A DNA stretch of 64,000 bases, from assembly GCA_020831485.1 (NCBI GenBank), contig JAFIGG010000006.1, forward strand, positions 17,276-81,275, given 5' to 3'. Numbering within the stretch: the stretch's first letter is position 1; every line of letters begins with the position of its first letter. This document shows, in pieces, positions 25,452-34,009 of the stretch. The stretch is from Opitutales bacterium. GTDB lineage: Bacteria; Verrucomicrobiota; Verrucomicrobiia; Opitutales; Oceanipulchritudinaceae. The translations under genes and the position numbers were made by a program. The notes beneath the pieces were generated by a model that was not told where the DNA came from, made no database searches, and saw nothing but the letters and a program-made list of their open reading frames with translations.

Positions 25452-25868
25452 ATGCCTTTAATGCCATCCAGAACGAAGTTTCGCAAACTGCACCGCGGTC
25501 GCAACCGTGGCGCGGCCAAAGGGGGAGATACCCTTGCGTTTGGCGACTATGGAATTCAGGTCCTGGAACGCGGTCCGATTACCGCTCAGCAGATCGAAGC
25601 CGCCCGTGTGGCGATCAACCGCTACCTCAGCCGTCGCGGTAAGGTCTGGATCCGCGTTTTCCCACACAAACCATTCACGAAAAAGCCGGCGGAAACCCGC
25701 CAGGGTAAAGGTAAGGGTAACGTGGAATTCTGGGGTGCCCAGGTGAAGCCCGGATTCATTCTTTTCGAACTTTCCGGTGTTTCAACTTCCGCCGCCCGTG
25801 AAGCCATGCGCCTGGCCGACGGCAAACTGCCTTTGCATTGCCGCTTTATCAGCCGCGAGAATATCTAA
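25452..25868 (+). CDS. rplP: 50S ribosomal protein L16
   Basis: A 138-residue L16 near the A site. [19 protein letters not shown] and the region [19 protein letters not shown] are characteristic. I used ATG 25452; an in-frame ATG at 25461 is also possible and would shorten it by three residues. rpmC follows 25 bases downstream. Confidence 0.96.
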   Translation: MPLMPSRTKFRKLHRGRNRGAAKGGDTLAFGDYGIQVLERGPITAQQIEAARVAINRYLSRRGKVWIRVFPHKPFTKKPAETRQGKGKGNVEFWGAQVKPGFILFELSGVSTSAAREAMRLADGKLPLHCRFISRENI

Positions 25869-25893
25869 CCGAATTTAACGGGAACTAAATACT

Positions 25894-26100
25894 ATGGCCC
25901 AGAAGTCCAAAGACATACGTGAATACACGGTCAACGAGCTGGAGAAGAAGATTCGTGATACCAGCGAGGAGCTGCTTGGCAGCCGCCTCAAAAAGAAGAC
26001 CGGTCAACTTGAAAAATCACACCTGCTGCGCGAGTTGCGCCGCGAAATCGCCCGCATGAAGACGATTCTCGCTCAGAAGAAGCAGGCTCAACAAGCCTGA
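25894..26100 (+). CDS. rpmC: 50S ribosomal protein L29
   Basis: A 68-residue, two-helix L29 at the tunnel exit next to L23. The ending LRELRREIARMKTILAQKK is the family signature. Length is normal. Position between rplP and rpsQ is conserved. Confidence 0.94.
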   Translation: MAQKSKDIREYTVNELEKKIRDTSEELLGSRLKKKTGQLEKSHLLRELRREIARMKTILAQKKQAQQA

Positions 26101-26132
26101 AGCGGCACCAATCAAAGATTTAGAGGTTAAAA

Positions 26133-26399
26133 ATGTCAGAACGCAACCAGCGCAAAACCATCACCGGGATCGTCACCAGCCGTTCCGGTGACAAATCGGT
26201 CAAGGTCACTTACGACTACAAAGTCCGCCACCCACTTTACCTCAAGGAAGTAAAGCAGAAGACCGTTGTCCACGCACACGATGCCGACAACGCCTGTGGT
26301 CTCGGCGACCGCGTAATCATCATGGAAACCCGACCGATCAGTAAGCTCAAACGCTTCCGCATCGTAGAGGTTGTCGAAAAAGCCCCGGTGATTAGCTAA
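26133..26399 (+). CDS. rpsQ: 30S ribosomal protein S17
   Basis: An 88-residue S17, an early-assembling OB-fold protein. GIVTSRSGDKSVKVTYDYKVRHP near the N-terminus and VIIMETRPISKLKRFRIVEV toward the C-terminus are typical. It lies 32 bases after rpmC and 30 before rplN. Confidence 0.95.
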   Translation: MSERNQRKTITGIVTSRSGDKSVKVTYDYKVRHPLYLKEVKQKTVVHAHDADNACGLGDRVIIMETRPISKLKRFRIVEVVEKAPVIS

Positions 26400-26429
26400 T
26401 AGGTTCCATTTTCCAAAGGAGAGATTGTT

Positions 26430-26795
26430 ATGATCCAAATGCTTTCAACACTTAATGTGGCCGACAACACAGGCGCCAAAAAGGCGAAGATGATTCGTCG
26501 TCTTGGCCAGGTCAAAAAGACCGCCGGCGTCGGTGACGAAATCGTCGTTCACATCCGCGATGCTTCGCCGGATGCCACGGTCAAAAAGGGCACTGTTTGC
26601 CGCGCGGTTGTCGTGCGTACCAAAGCTCCTATCCGTCGTGCGGATGGCAGCTACCTGCGCTTCGATACCAATGCCATTGTTCTGATTACCAATGAAGGTG
26701 CTCCCCGTGGCAGCCGTGTCTACGGTCCAATCGCCCGTGAGCTCCGTCAGAAGAAGTTCATGAAAATCATCAGTCTCGCACCGGAGGTCCTCTGA
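26430..26795 (+). CDS. rplN: 50S ribosomal protein L14
   Basis: A 121-residue L14 at the subunit interface. [18 protein letters not shown] and the ending [13 protein letters not shown] are highly conserved. An AGGAGAG site precedes the ATG. The stop is separated by one base from the rplX start, so the pair is translationally coupled. Confidence 0.97.
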   Translation: MIQMLSTLNVADNTGAKKAKMIRRLGQVKKTAGVGDEIVVHIRDASPDATVKKGTVCRAVVVRTKAPIRRADGSYLRFDTNAIVLITNEGAPRGSRVYGPIARELRQKKFMKIISLAPEVL

Positions 26796-26796
26796 T

Positions 26797-27054
26797 ATGA
26801 AAGTTAAAATCAAAGCAGGCGACGAAGTCGTTGTCATTGCCGGCAACGCCAAGGGCGAGCGCGGAAAAGTCATGCAGGTTTTCCCCCGCCGCTCCCGTGT
26901 TATTGTCGAGGGTGTAAACAAGCGTAAGCACCACGAGAAGAAGACCCAGGAGAATCCCGAAGGCGCCATCGTCGAACGTGAGAATCCCATTCACCTTTCC
27001 AACATAATGTTGGCCGAGCGCTTCGAAGCCAAGGTTGCCACGAAGCAAAAATAA
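26797..27054 (+). CDS. rplX: 50S ribosomal protein L24
   Basis: An 85-residue L24, an assembly initiator with a KOW motif (GDEVVVIAGNAKGERGKV, residues 8-25). It is shorter than E. coli L24 (104 residues), as in several phyla. GGAGG in the rplN end serves as its ribosome binding site. The next gene, rplE, follows after 73 bases, which include a short GTCCG/CGGAC hairpin. Confidence 0.94.
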   Translation: MKVKIKAGDEVVVIAGNAKGERGKVMQVFPRRSRVIVEGVNKRKHHEKKTQENPEGAIVERENPIHLSNIMLAERFEAKVATKQK

Positions 27055-27127
27055 AATTTAAACCGGTTACCAAGGTCCCCACCGTCCGGTCGGTCATCGG
27101 ACGCAGGAAACCAGGAGATTGCACCCA

Positions 27128-27700
27128 ATGTCTAAAGCATACTTACAACAGTTCTATCAGGAACAGGTCGCACCCGCTCTCAAAGAGAAGCTGGGTTGCA
27201 GCAACGTGCACGAAATTCCTCGTCTGGAAAAGATCGTCGTCAACAGTGGTTTCTCTGCTGAGCTCGACAAGAATCAGATCGAAGAAAGCGTGCGTGAGCT
27301 CGGCTTGATCACCGGCCAGAAGGTCGTCATCACCAAGGCGCGCAAGAGCGTTTCCAACTTTAAACTTCGCGAAGGCATGCCGAACGGCGCCAAAGTTACC
27401 CTGCGTGGCCGTTCCATGTATGAGTTCCTGTTCCGTCTGATTGCCATTGCCCTTCCGGGTATCCGCGACTTTCGCGGGATCAGCGACAAGTTTGATGGCA
27501 GTGGCAACTACACCCTGGGAATCAGTGACCACACCATCTTCGCTGAAATCAGCAATGACGGTGCAAAGCGTCAGTTGGGTATGGACATCTGTATCGTGAC
27601 CACGGCGACTACGGACGAAGCCGGTCGTGAATTGCTGAGTCAGCTCGGAATGCCTTTCCGCAAACGCACCCCATCTTCAGCAACGGCTGTCAGCGCATAA
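27128..27700 (+). CDS. rplE: 50S ribosomal protein L5
   Basis: A 190-residue L5 that binds 5S rRNA and contacts S13 in the inter-subunit bridge. Conserved parts are PRLEKIVVNSGF, ITGQKVVITKARKSVSNFKLR and FRLIAIALPGIRDFRG. I chose ATG 27128, with AGGAG at 27113-27117, over an upstream TTG at 27119. rpsN follows after 15 bases. Confidence 0.96.
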   Translation: MSKAYLQQFYQEQVAPALKEKLGCSNVHEIPRLEKIVVNSGFSAELDKNQIEESVRELGLITGQKVVITKARKSVSNFKLREGMPNGAKVTLRGRSMYEFLFRLIAIALPGIRDFRGISDKFDGSGNYTLGISDHTIFAEISNDGAKRQLGMDICIVTTATTDEAGRELLSQLGMPFRKRTPSSATAVSA

Positions 27701-27715
27701 AAGGAGATTTGAACA

Positions 27716-28021
27716 ATGGCTAAGAAATCAATGATCGCCCGCGACCACAAGCGTGCAAAGCTCATCCAAAAATTCGCTGCGAAGCGTGCGGAACTGAAAC
27801 GGATCATGTCCGATCCCAACGTGTCCGATGAAGAATTTTATCAGGCTCAGCGCAAGCTGACCCAATTGCCGCGTGACTCCAGTCCGATCCGCCTGCGCAA
27901 CCGCTGCAGCATTACCGGTCGTCCACGCGCTTATATCCGCAAGTATGGCGTCAGCCGTATTACTTTCCGTGAACTCGCTTCCCAGGGGAAGATTCCCGGT
28001 GTGACAAAGTCCTCCTGGTAA
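27716..28021 (+). CDS. rpsN: 30S ribosomal protein S14 (long, zinc-independent form)
   Basis: A 101-residue S14. It carries no CxxC pairs, so it is the zinc-free long type. The ending [21 protein letters not shown] then [18 protein letters not shown] is diagnostic. An AAGGAGA site precedes the ATG. It has the usual place between rplE and rpsH. Confidence 0.96.
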   Translation: MAKKSMIARDHKRAKLIQKFAAKRAELKRIMSDPNVSDEEFYQAQRKLTQLPRDSSPIRLRNRCSITGRPRAYIRKYGVSRITFRELASQGKIPGVTKSSW

Positions 28022-28057
28022 TCACCTTCGTTTAATTGTCTACAAGAGAGAACGACC

Positions 28058-28450
28058 ATGTCTGATCCTATCAGTGACTTTCTCACGATCATCCGCAACG
28101 CTTACCGTGCCGGTAAGGAAACTTGCGACGCCCGTTATTCCAAGATCCACCTTCGTATCGCAGAGATACTGAAGGAGGAAGGATACATCTCCAATGTTGA
28201 GAAGATTGAGACCGAGCGCGGCTTTGCTGCGCTTCGCCTCACTCTCAAATATGTGGATGAGGTTCCCGCTGTGACCGGCATTCGCCGTATCAGCAGTCCC
28301 GGAAAGCGTATGTATTACAAGGCTCCCGATATCCCGCGCACCTTGGGCGGTCTCGGTGTGAGCATCCTAACTACCTCGAAGGGCATTCTGCGTGACCGCG
28401 AAGCCCGCCGGGAAAACATTGGTGGCGAGTTGATCTGCGCCATTTGGTAA
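28058..28450 (+). CDS. rpsH: 30S ribosomal protein S8
   Basis: A 130-residue S8, a central-domain organiser. It begins MSDPISDFLTIIRNAYRAGK and ends with LGVSILTTSKGILRDREAR and GGELICAIW, as expected. In E. coli S8 represses the spc operon by binding a site near rplE. No such site is recognised here. rplF follows after 19 bases. Confidence 0.96.
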   Translation: MSDPISDFLTIIRNAYRAGKETCDARYSKIHLRIAEILKEEGYISNVEKIETERGFAALRLTLKYVDEVPAVTGIRRISSPGKRMYYKAPDIPRTLGGLGVSILTTSKGILRDREARRENIGGELICAIW

Positions 28451-28469
28451 AGCATAAGGAACACCTGCA

Positions 28470-29006
28470 ATGAGCCGTATTGGAAAACTTCCCGTAGAAA
28501 TCCCTGAAAAAGTGACCGTTCAGGTCCAGGGACAAGAAATCACCGTCAAAGGCCCGAAGGGTAGCCTCACGCGTTCGTTCGACCGCGCGGTTACGATCAG
28601 CGCCGACGACAAAGAGGTAAAGGTCGCTCCCGCGAACAAAACCCGCCATGCAAATGCAATGTACGGCACTGCCCGTAGTATCATTGCCGGCATGGTTGAA
28701 GGCGTCGCCAAGGGTTTTGAGAAACGCCTGACGATCAATGGCGTTGGTTTTCGTGCCAACGTTCAAGGCAATGTCCTGGACCTCGCTTTGGGTAAATCTC
28801 ACCCGATCAAACACCCGATCCCTGAAGGCCTGACCATCACGGTCACCGACCAGACGAAGATCCGGGTTGAGGGCTACGACAAGCAGGCGGTGGGAGAATT
28901 CGCCGCCCAAGTGAAACGTTATTATCCCGTTGAGCCCTACAAGGGTAAGGGTGTCACGATTGACGGTGAGTTTGTTCGCCGCAAGGAAGGCAAGAAAGCC
29001 GGTTGA
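28470..29006 (+). CDS. rplF: 50S ribosomal protein L6
   Basis: A 178-residue L6 with two duplicated RNA-binding domains near the factor-binding site. MSRIGKLPVEIPEKVTV and the C-terminal EPYKGKGVTIDGEFVRRKEGKK are typical. It sits between rpsH and rplR in normal spc order. Confidence 0.97.
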   Translation: MSRIGKLPVEIPEKVTVQVQGQEITVKGPKGSLTRSFDRAVTISADDKEVKVAPANKTRHANAMYGTARSIIAGMVEGVAKGFEKRLTINGVGFRANVQGNVLDLALGKSHPIKHPIPEGLTITVTDQTKIRVEGYDKQAVGEFAAQVKRYYPVEPYKGKGVTIDGEFVRRKEGKKAG

Positions 29007-29027
29007 TCCCGGAAGGAGAACTGAACG

Positions 29028-29390
29028 ATGCATTTACAAAAGAAACAAAAATTACGCACCAAGCGCATTTGGCGGATTCGCAAGAAGGTTTCGGGCACGC
29101 CCGAACGCCCGCGCCTCTGTGTTAGCTTTACGAACAAGCACATCTATGCTCAGGTCATCGATGACACCACCGGCCGCACACTGGCCGCCGCGTCTTCAGT
29201 GGCAAAGGAGCTCAAGGATGCTTCCCTCCTTCCCAACATTGAAGGAGCTCGGAAAGTTGGACAACTCGCTGCCGAAAACGCAAAAAAAGCCGGTATCGAG
29301 TTGGTTGTATTCGATCGCCATGGCAAACGTTATCACGGCCGGACCAAGGCTTTTGCAGACGCTGCCCGCGAAGCTGGCCTGAACTTCTAA
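29028..29390 (+). CDS. rplR: 50S ribosomal protein L18
   Basis: A 120-residue L18 that binds 5S r[24 protein letters not shown] and the ending [17 protein letters not shown] are characteristic. A GGAAGGAGAA site precedes the ATG. rpsE starts 12 bases after the stop. Confidence 0.96.
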   Translation: MHLQKKQKLRTKRIWRIRKKVSGTPERPRLCVSFTNKHIYAQVIDDTTGRTLAAASSVAKELKDASLLPNIEGARKVGQLAAENAKKAGIELVVFDRHGKRYHGRTKAFADAAREAGLNF

Positions 29391-29402
29391 ACTATTTTTG
29401 AA

Positions 29403-30080
29403 ATGAGCGAAGAAAATCCAAATCCGGAGAATCAGGAAGCCCCTGAAAACAGCGCGGCCGAAACCGAATCCAGCAGCAGCGATATCATCGCCGCACCCGG
29501 TAAGCGCGAACAGCGTCCCAGTGCCGTTATCGGTAAGATCGATCGTCCCATTGCCACACCGAACAATCGGGGCCGTGGTGGACGCAACCGTCGCCAGCAG
29601 AAACCAGCACCTGAATCCGATGAAGACGCTCTGTTTGAAAAGGTTGTCCACATCAACCGTTGCGCCAAGGTCGTAGCCGGTGGACGTCGTTTCAGCTTTT
29701 CGGCCCTGGTTGTCGTGGGTGACCGCAATGGCAACGTTGGGGTTGGCTACGGTAAGGCCAAAGAAGTGCCCGAATGTATCCGCAAGGGTACTGAGCAGGC
29801 GAAGAAGAACATGGCGCCGGTTCAGTCTCGCAACAACACTGTTCCACACATGACGATTGGCAACCACGACGGAGGCCGCGTGATGCTGCGTCCGGCCGTT
29901 CCCGGAACCGGTGTTATCGCCGGTGGCGGCGTCCGTGCGGTGCTCGAGGCTGCTGGGATTAAGGATGTGCTGACCAAAAGCCTGCGCTCCAATAACCCCA
30001 GTGCCATGGTATTTGCCACCCTGGATGCGCTCAAGCAGATGCGCTCCCAGGAAACGATTCGGAATCTGCGTAAAGCTTGA
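29403..30080 (+). CDS. rpsE: 30S ribosomal protein S5 with a long N-terminal extension
   Basis: A 225-residue S5. The conserved domain starts near residue 77 ([19 protein letters not shown]) and runs normally to the C-terminus, including [17 protein letters not shown]. The first 70 or so residues are additional compared with E. coli S5: an acidic Asn/Glu/Ala/Ser-rich stretch, then a basic Arg/Asn/Gly patch ([14 protein letters not shown]). No alternative internal ATG exists before the core, so the extension is probably translated. After it the usual rpmD (L30) gene is absent and rplO follows after 51 bases. Confidence 0.95.
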   Translation: MSEENPNPENQEAPENSAAETESSSSDIIAAPGKREQRPSAVIGKIDRPIATPNNRGRGGRNRRQQKPAPESDEDALFEKVVHINRCAKVVAGGRRFSFSALVVVGDRNGNVGVGYGKAKEVPECIRKGTEQAKKNMAPVQSRNNTVPHMTIGNHDGGRVMLRPAVPGTGVIAGGGVRAVLEAAGIKDVLTKSLRSNNPSAMVFATLDALKQMRSQETIRNLRKA

Positions 30081-30131
30081 TTCAAAGCTTTACGCCATCT
30101 CTCATCGCAATCAACTTAAGAGGTTTTAGAC

Positions 30132-30593
30132 ATGCGTTTGCACAATTTGATTAAAAGCGGCGGCACCAAGAAGCGGAAGCGTATTGGCCGCGGTGAAGGT
30201 AGTGGCCTTGGTAAAACATCCGGTCGCGGACACAAGGGTCAGCGCTCACGCTCGGGCCATAGTCTGCGTCCAGGCTTTGAGTCCGGCCACGTGCCACTCT
30301 ACCGGAAACTGCCAAAGCGCGGTTTCAGCAACTTCCGTTTCCGTACCGAGTATGCGGTTGTTAACCTGGCTGATCTCAGCCGTGTTGAAGCAACCGATCT
30401 CGATCGTGACGCCTTGGTCAAAGCCGGCCTGGTTCGTGCTTCCGACCAACTGGTGAAAGTCCTCGGCGATGGCGAGATCGATCGCGCCATCAATGTCACC
30501 GCTCATAAATTCTCTGCCTCAGCCAAAGAAAAGATTGAAAAGGCTGGCGGCAAGGTGACTGTCATCGAACAAAAGCCTGCTACAGGCGAGTAA
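30132..30593 (+). CDS. rplO: 50S ribosomal protein L15
   Basis: A 153-residue L15 with the Gly-rich basic N-terminal arm (RIGRGEGSGLGKTSGRGHKG, about residues 17-36) and the globular C-terminal domain ending near VTVIEQKPATGE. It is a late assembly protein. Normally rpmD lies upstream; here rpsE precedes it directly. secY starts three bases after the stop. Confidence 0.96.
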   Translation: MRLHNLIKSGGTKKRKRIGRGEGSGLGKTSGRGHKGQRSRSGHSLRPGFESGHVPLYRKLPKRGFSNFRFRTEYAVVNLADLSRVEATDLDRDALVKAGLVRASDQLVKVLGDGEIDRAINVTAHKFSASAKEKIEKAGGKVTVIEQKPATGE

Positions 30594-30596
30594 TCC

Positions 30597-32102
30597 ATGA
30601 TCTCCGCTTTTGTAAACGTCTTCAAGATTCCGGAACTAAGGGATAAGATTTTTCTTACCCTTTTTCTGCTCTTCATCGCGCGCGTTGGCGCAAACATTCC
30701 GTTGCCTGGTATCGATCCGATGCCGTTGCAGCAGTTTTTCGATGATCAGAGTCGAACCGGGGGAGGGAGTCTGCTGGGACTTTACAACATGTTCACCGGC
30801 GGTGCTCTGCTGCGGGGTGCAATTTTTGCACTCGGCATCATGCCCTACATCAGCGCTTCGATTATTTTCCAGTTGTTGACTGCCGTTGTGCCTTCCCTGG
30901 CGCGTTTGCAGCAGGAAGGGGAAATCGGCCGTCAGAAGATAACCCAGTATACGCGCTACGCGACTATTGGTATTTGTTTGGTTCAGGCGGTTCTGTTGAT
31001 CCTCACGCTTGAGAACCCTCAGCGCCTGTTTCCGGACTACGATGTCAATCGCTACGGTGACATTATTCTGCTGAGCCACACCTGGTTCATGATCACATCG
31101 GTGATCTTCCTGACCTCGGGCACTGTCCTCTTAATGTGGATTGGCGAGCAAATTACGGCGCGCGGTATTGGCAATGGTATTTCTATCCTGATCACTGTAG
31201 GCATCCTTGCCGATTTGCCGGCTGCCGTTGTTTTGACCTATCAGTTGTTCACTGCACCTGTCGGTGAGGCGGCTCAGTTGGGCTTGGGTGAAGGCATCCT
31301 CATGTTGCTTTTCCTCTTCCTGGTAATCGCCGGTGTTGTAATGGTGACTCAGGCGGTCCGCAAGATTCCTGTGCAGTATGCCAAGCGGGTTGTTGGCCGC
31401 AAGGTGTTCGGAGGCCAGAGCAGTTACCTTCCTTTGAAGGTCAATTACTCCGGGGTGATGCCGATCATCTTTGCTTCCGCCATCCTGATGTTCTTCACCA
31501 CTATGTTCGGCCAACTCGGCAGTGCGGTGGATGCGGGCTGGTTGCGTGACGCTGGTCTGATGTTCCAACAGGGCCAGTTCAGCTATTACCTGGTCTTTGG
31601 TATCCTAATCTTTGGTTTCGCCTACTTCTGGGTTTCCGTGATGTTCAAACCGGTTCAAATCTCCGAAGATTTGAAGAAACACGGTGGCTACATTCCGGGT
31701 GTTCGTCCTGGTGAGCCGACTTCAAGGTATCTTGATTTCACCATGACCCGTCTGACCCTCGCCGGGGGCTTGTTCCTGGTTGTGATTGCGGTCATTCCGG
31801 ATGGTGTGCTCTTCGCCACAGGTGTGCCATATCAAACGGCACAGTTCTTTGGCGGCACCGGTTTGCTGATTATTGTCGGCGTGCTGCTGGACTTCCTGCG
31901 CCAGATCGAAACCTACCTGTTGCAACGGCACTACGATGGTTTCCTCAAGAAGGGCCGGATCAAGGGCCGTAGCCAGGGCAGAACCAAACAACTGGTCGAC
32001 ACCGTGGGCTTGGCCGAAGGCCGTGCCCTCTGGCGCTGGTTGCTGGTAATGTTTGCAGTGGGTTTTGTCGCCTGGATCCTGAATTGGATCTATTTCTCCT
32101 GA
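30597..32102 (+). CDS. secY: Protein translocase subunit SecY with an extra C-terminal membrane helix
   Basis: A 501-residue channel subunit (E. coli SecY has 443). The ten usual helices are recognisable, with the plug region near residues 50-75, GIMPYISASIIFQLL in helix 2, and the cytoplasmic loops containing KHGGYIPGVRPG. After the normal end near GRIKGRSQGR, about 45 more residues follow. These include a strongly hydrophobic segment, WRWLLVMFAVGFVAWILNW (about 479-497), which would be an eleventh helix and would place the C-terminus on the opposite side. It is translated from a start three bases after rplO. map is 37 bases downstream, and adk is missing between them. Confidence 0.97.
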   Translation: MISAFVNVFKIPELRDKIFLTLFLLFIARVGANIPLPGIDPMPLQQFFDDQSRTGGGSLLGLYNMFTGGALLRGAIFALGIMPYISASIIFQLLTAVVPSLARLQQEGEIGRQKITQYTRYATIGICLVQAVLLILTLENPQRLFPDYDVNRYGDIILLSHTWFMITSVIFLTSGTVLLMWIGEQITARGIGNGISILITVGILADLPAAVVLTYQLFTAPVGEAAQLGLGEGILMLLFLFLVIAGVVMVTQAVRKIPVQYAKRVVGRKVFGGQSSYLPLKVNYSGVMPIIFASAILMFFTTMFGQLGSAVDAGWLRDAGLMFQQGQFSYYLVFGILIFGFAYFWVSVMFKPVQISEDLKKHGGYIPGVRPGEPTSRYLDFTMTRLTLAGGLFLVVIAVIPDGVLFATGVPYQTAQFFGGTGLLIIVGVLLDFLRQIETYLLQRHYDGFLKKGRIKGRSQGRTKQLVDTVGLAEGRALWRWLLVMFAVGFVAWILNWIYFS

Positions 32103-32139
32103 TCGGCCCCAACCCGGGGCGCTGAGTGGAACTCGCAGA

Positions 32140-32913
32140 ATGATACCGGTTAAAACCGCGGCAGAAATCCGCAAAATGCGTGAAGCCTGTCGCATCGCGG
32201 CCACGGTGCTTCACAAATTGTGTGAATTCGCCGGTCAGGGAGTGAATACCTATGATCTCGATCAAGAAGGTAAGCGCCTGTTGCAGTCTTATGGTGCAGA
32301 GAGCGCCTGCTTTCAGTATCAGGTGGGCAGTTTGATTTATCCGGCCCATACCTGCCTCTCGGTCAACGAGGAGATTGTCCATGGAATAGGCGATCTTCGC
32401 AGGGTGCTGCAGGATGGCGATATTTTGACCGTTGACGTTTGTGTCCGTTATGAGGGTTTCATTGGCGACAATGCCCGGACGATCGCGATCGGTGAGGTTT
32501 CACCAGAGAAGGCATTCCTCCTAGAGGCAACGGAAAAGGCACTCTACAAGGGCATCGATAAGGCGAGAACTGGCAATCGGGTAGGGGAGATTTCCAACGC
32601 AGTCGAGAAGTTCATTTGCGCTCGTGATCTCGGAATTGTTCGGGATTTTGTCGGCCACGGAGTTGGTCGCAGTATGCACGAGGCACCGCAGATCCCCAAT
32701 TTCGGTCCCCGCAAACGCGGTGAGAAACTTCGCCCCGGAATGACCCTCGCCATCGAGCCCATGATTACCCTCGGCTCACCACGGGTGAAGATGGCCGACG
32801 ACGGCTGGACCGCTCTGACAGCCGACGGCAGTCCCAGTGCACACTTTGAACACACCGTCCTTGTCACGGACGGGGAGCCTGAAATTCTCACCATTCCTGA
32901 TTTGAGTTCTTGA
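32140..32913 (+). CDS. map: Methionine aminopeptidase, type I
   Basis: A 257-residue metalloprotease that removes the initiator methionine. The five metal ligands are visible: two Asp in DILTVDVCVRYEGFIGDNA, His in VGHGVGRSMHE, and Glu in TLAIEPMIT and in AHFEHTVLV. It lacks the N-terminal zinc-finger extension. It follows secY, as in many bacteria. The usual next genes infA and rpmJ are not found before rpsM. Confidence 0.96.
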   Translation: MIPVKTAAEIRKMREACRIAATVLHKLCEFAGQGVNTYDLDQEGKRLLQSYGAESACFQYQVGSLIYPAHTCLSVNEEIVHGIGDLRRVLQDGDILTVDVCVRYEGFIGDNARTIAIGEVSPEKAFLLEATEKALYKGIDKARTGNRVGEISNAVEKFICARDLGIVRDFVGHGVGRSMHEAPQIPNFGPRKRGEKLRPGMTLAIEPMITLGSPRVKMADDGWTALTADGSPSAHFEHTVLVTDGEPEILTIPDLSS

Positions 32914-32917
32914 CACC

Positions 32918-32970
32918 GAAGAGAAAGCTCTCTTCTTTCTCCTCTTTTCTCCGAAAAGATTCCGTTTCGG
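32918..32970 (+). promoter_or_regulatory. Two short hairpins between map and rpsM
   Basis: GAAGAGA (32918-32924) pairs with TCTCTTC (32929-32935), and CCGAAA (32951-32956) pairs with TTTCGG (32965-32970). A pyrimidine-rich CTTTCTCCTCTTTTCTCC lies between them. They may form a weak terminator and leader structure that separates the spc and alpha clusters. No clear promoter is visible in the remaining 50 bases. Confidence 0.35.
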
Positions 32971-33017
32971 GGTTCCTGTACATTTTTAAACTGAAACAAT
33001 TTTAATCCTAATTAACC

Positions 33018-33392
33018 ATGCCACGTCTTTTGGGTGTTGATATTCCTGGGAACAAGAAGGTTCCATTTGCCCTCCGTTATATTTACGGAATTGGGCCCAC
33101 TCTCGCTGACCAGTTGGTCGCCGAAACCGGTCTCGACCCCGATGCCCGCGCGCACACGTTGTCGGAGGAGGAGCTGAACAAGGTTGCCGAGGCGATCGTT
33201 GCCAAAGGCATCCTCGTCGAAGGTGACCTGCGTCGCGAAGGCAGTGCGAACCTGAAGCGTTTGCTCGCCATCCAGTGCTACCGTGGCATTCGCCACCGTC
33301 GTGGCCTTCCGGTCCGTGGCCAGCGCACGCAGACCAATGCCCGTACTCGTAAGGGCAAGCGCAAGACGACCAGCACCATAAAGAAAAAGTAA
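33018..33392 (+). CDS. rpsM: 30S ribosomal protein S13
   Basis: A 124-residue S13 of the 30S head. MPRLLGVDIPGNKKVPFALRYIYGIG and the C-terminal RHRRGLPVRGQRTQTNARTRKG tail, which reaches the P site, are typical. It begins the alpha cluster after a 104-base gap from map. Confidence 0.97.
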   Translation: MPRLLGVDIPGNKKVPFALRYIYGIGPTLADQLVAETGLDPDARAHTLSEEELNKVAEAIVAKGILVEGDLRREGSANLKRLLAIQCYRGIRHRRGLPVRGQRTQTNARTRKGKRKTTSTIKKK

Positions 33393-33409
33393 TTTTTTAA
33401 TCATCTATC

Positions 33410-33967
33410 ATGAGCGACGAAAATAAGAAGGAGCAGACTGAATCCAAGTCTCCCGCTGCGGAAAAAGAACTCAAAGCCACCGCAGCCACCCCGGCAGAAA
33501 ATTCTGCTGAAGGTGCTGACACCGGCGAGTCAGAAGAAAAGAAGAGCGGTCAGCCAACGGCAGCCGATCTTCTAAAGAGTGAGGTTGACCTCAATGTTCG
33601 AAAGGCCAAGGGCAGTAAGAACATCACCAGTGGCATCGTGAATGTGCTGGCGACGTTCAACAATACCAAGGTGTCTTTCACGGACAAGAAGGGCAATGTG
33701 GTCTCCTGGTCCAGCGCTGGTAAAATGAACTTCCGTGGTTCCCGCAAGAGCACCGCATATGCTGCTCAGGTCGTGACTCAGGATGCCGGTAAGGTTGCCT
33801 TGTCACACGGTATGAAGGAAGTCGAGATCCGCGTAAAGGGTCCGGGTATGGGACGTGATTCCGCAATTCGCGCAATTCAGTCACTCGGCATGGTGGTCAC
33901 TGCAATTGTCGATGTCACCCCTGTCCCGCACAACGGCTGCCGTCCTAAGAAACGCCGCCGCGTATAA
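33410..33967 (+). CDS. rpsK: 30S ribosomal protein S11 with an acidic N-terminal extension
   Basis: A 185-residue S11, against about 129 in E. coli. The conserved domain begins near residue 68 ([20 protein letters not shown]) and ends normally with [15 protein letters not shown]. The first 55-60 residues are low-complexity and rich in Glu, Lys, Ala, Ser and Thr. No other ATG lies between the annotated start and the core. The extension probably projects from the platform near the mRNA exit, where the N-terminus of S11 lies. Function of the extension is unknown. Confidence 0.95.
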   Translation: MSDENKKEQTESKSPAAEKELKATAATPAENSAEGADTGESEEKKSGQPTAADLLKSEVDLNVRKAKGSKNITSGIVNVLATFNNTKVSFTDKKGNVVSWSSAGKMNFRGSRKSTAYAAQVVTQDAGKVALSHGMKEVEIRVKGPGMGRDSAIRAIQSLGMVVTAIVDVTPVPHNGCRPKKRRRV

Positions 33968-34009
33968 ACCGGACCTCATTCAATTTTAATCTTCTGATTT
34001 AGTTTACCA

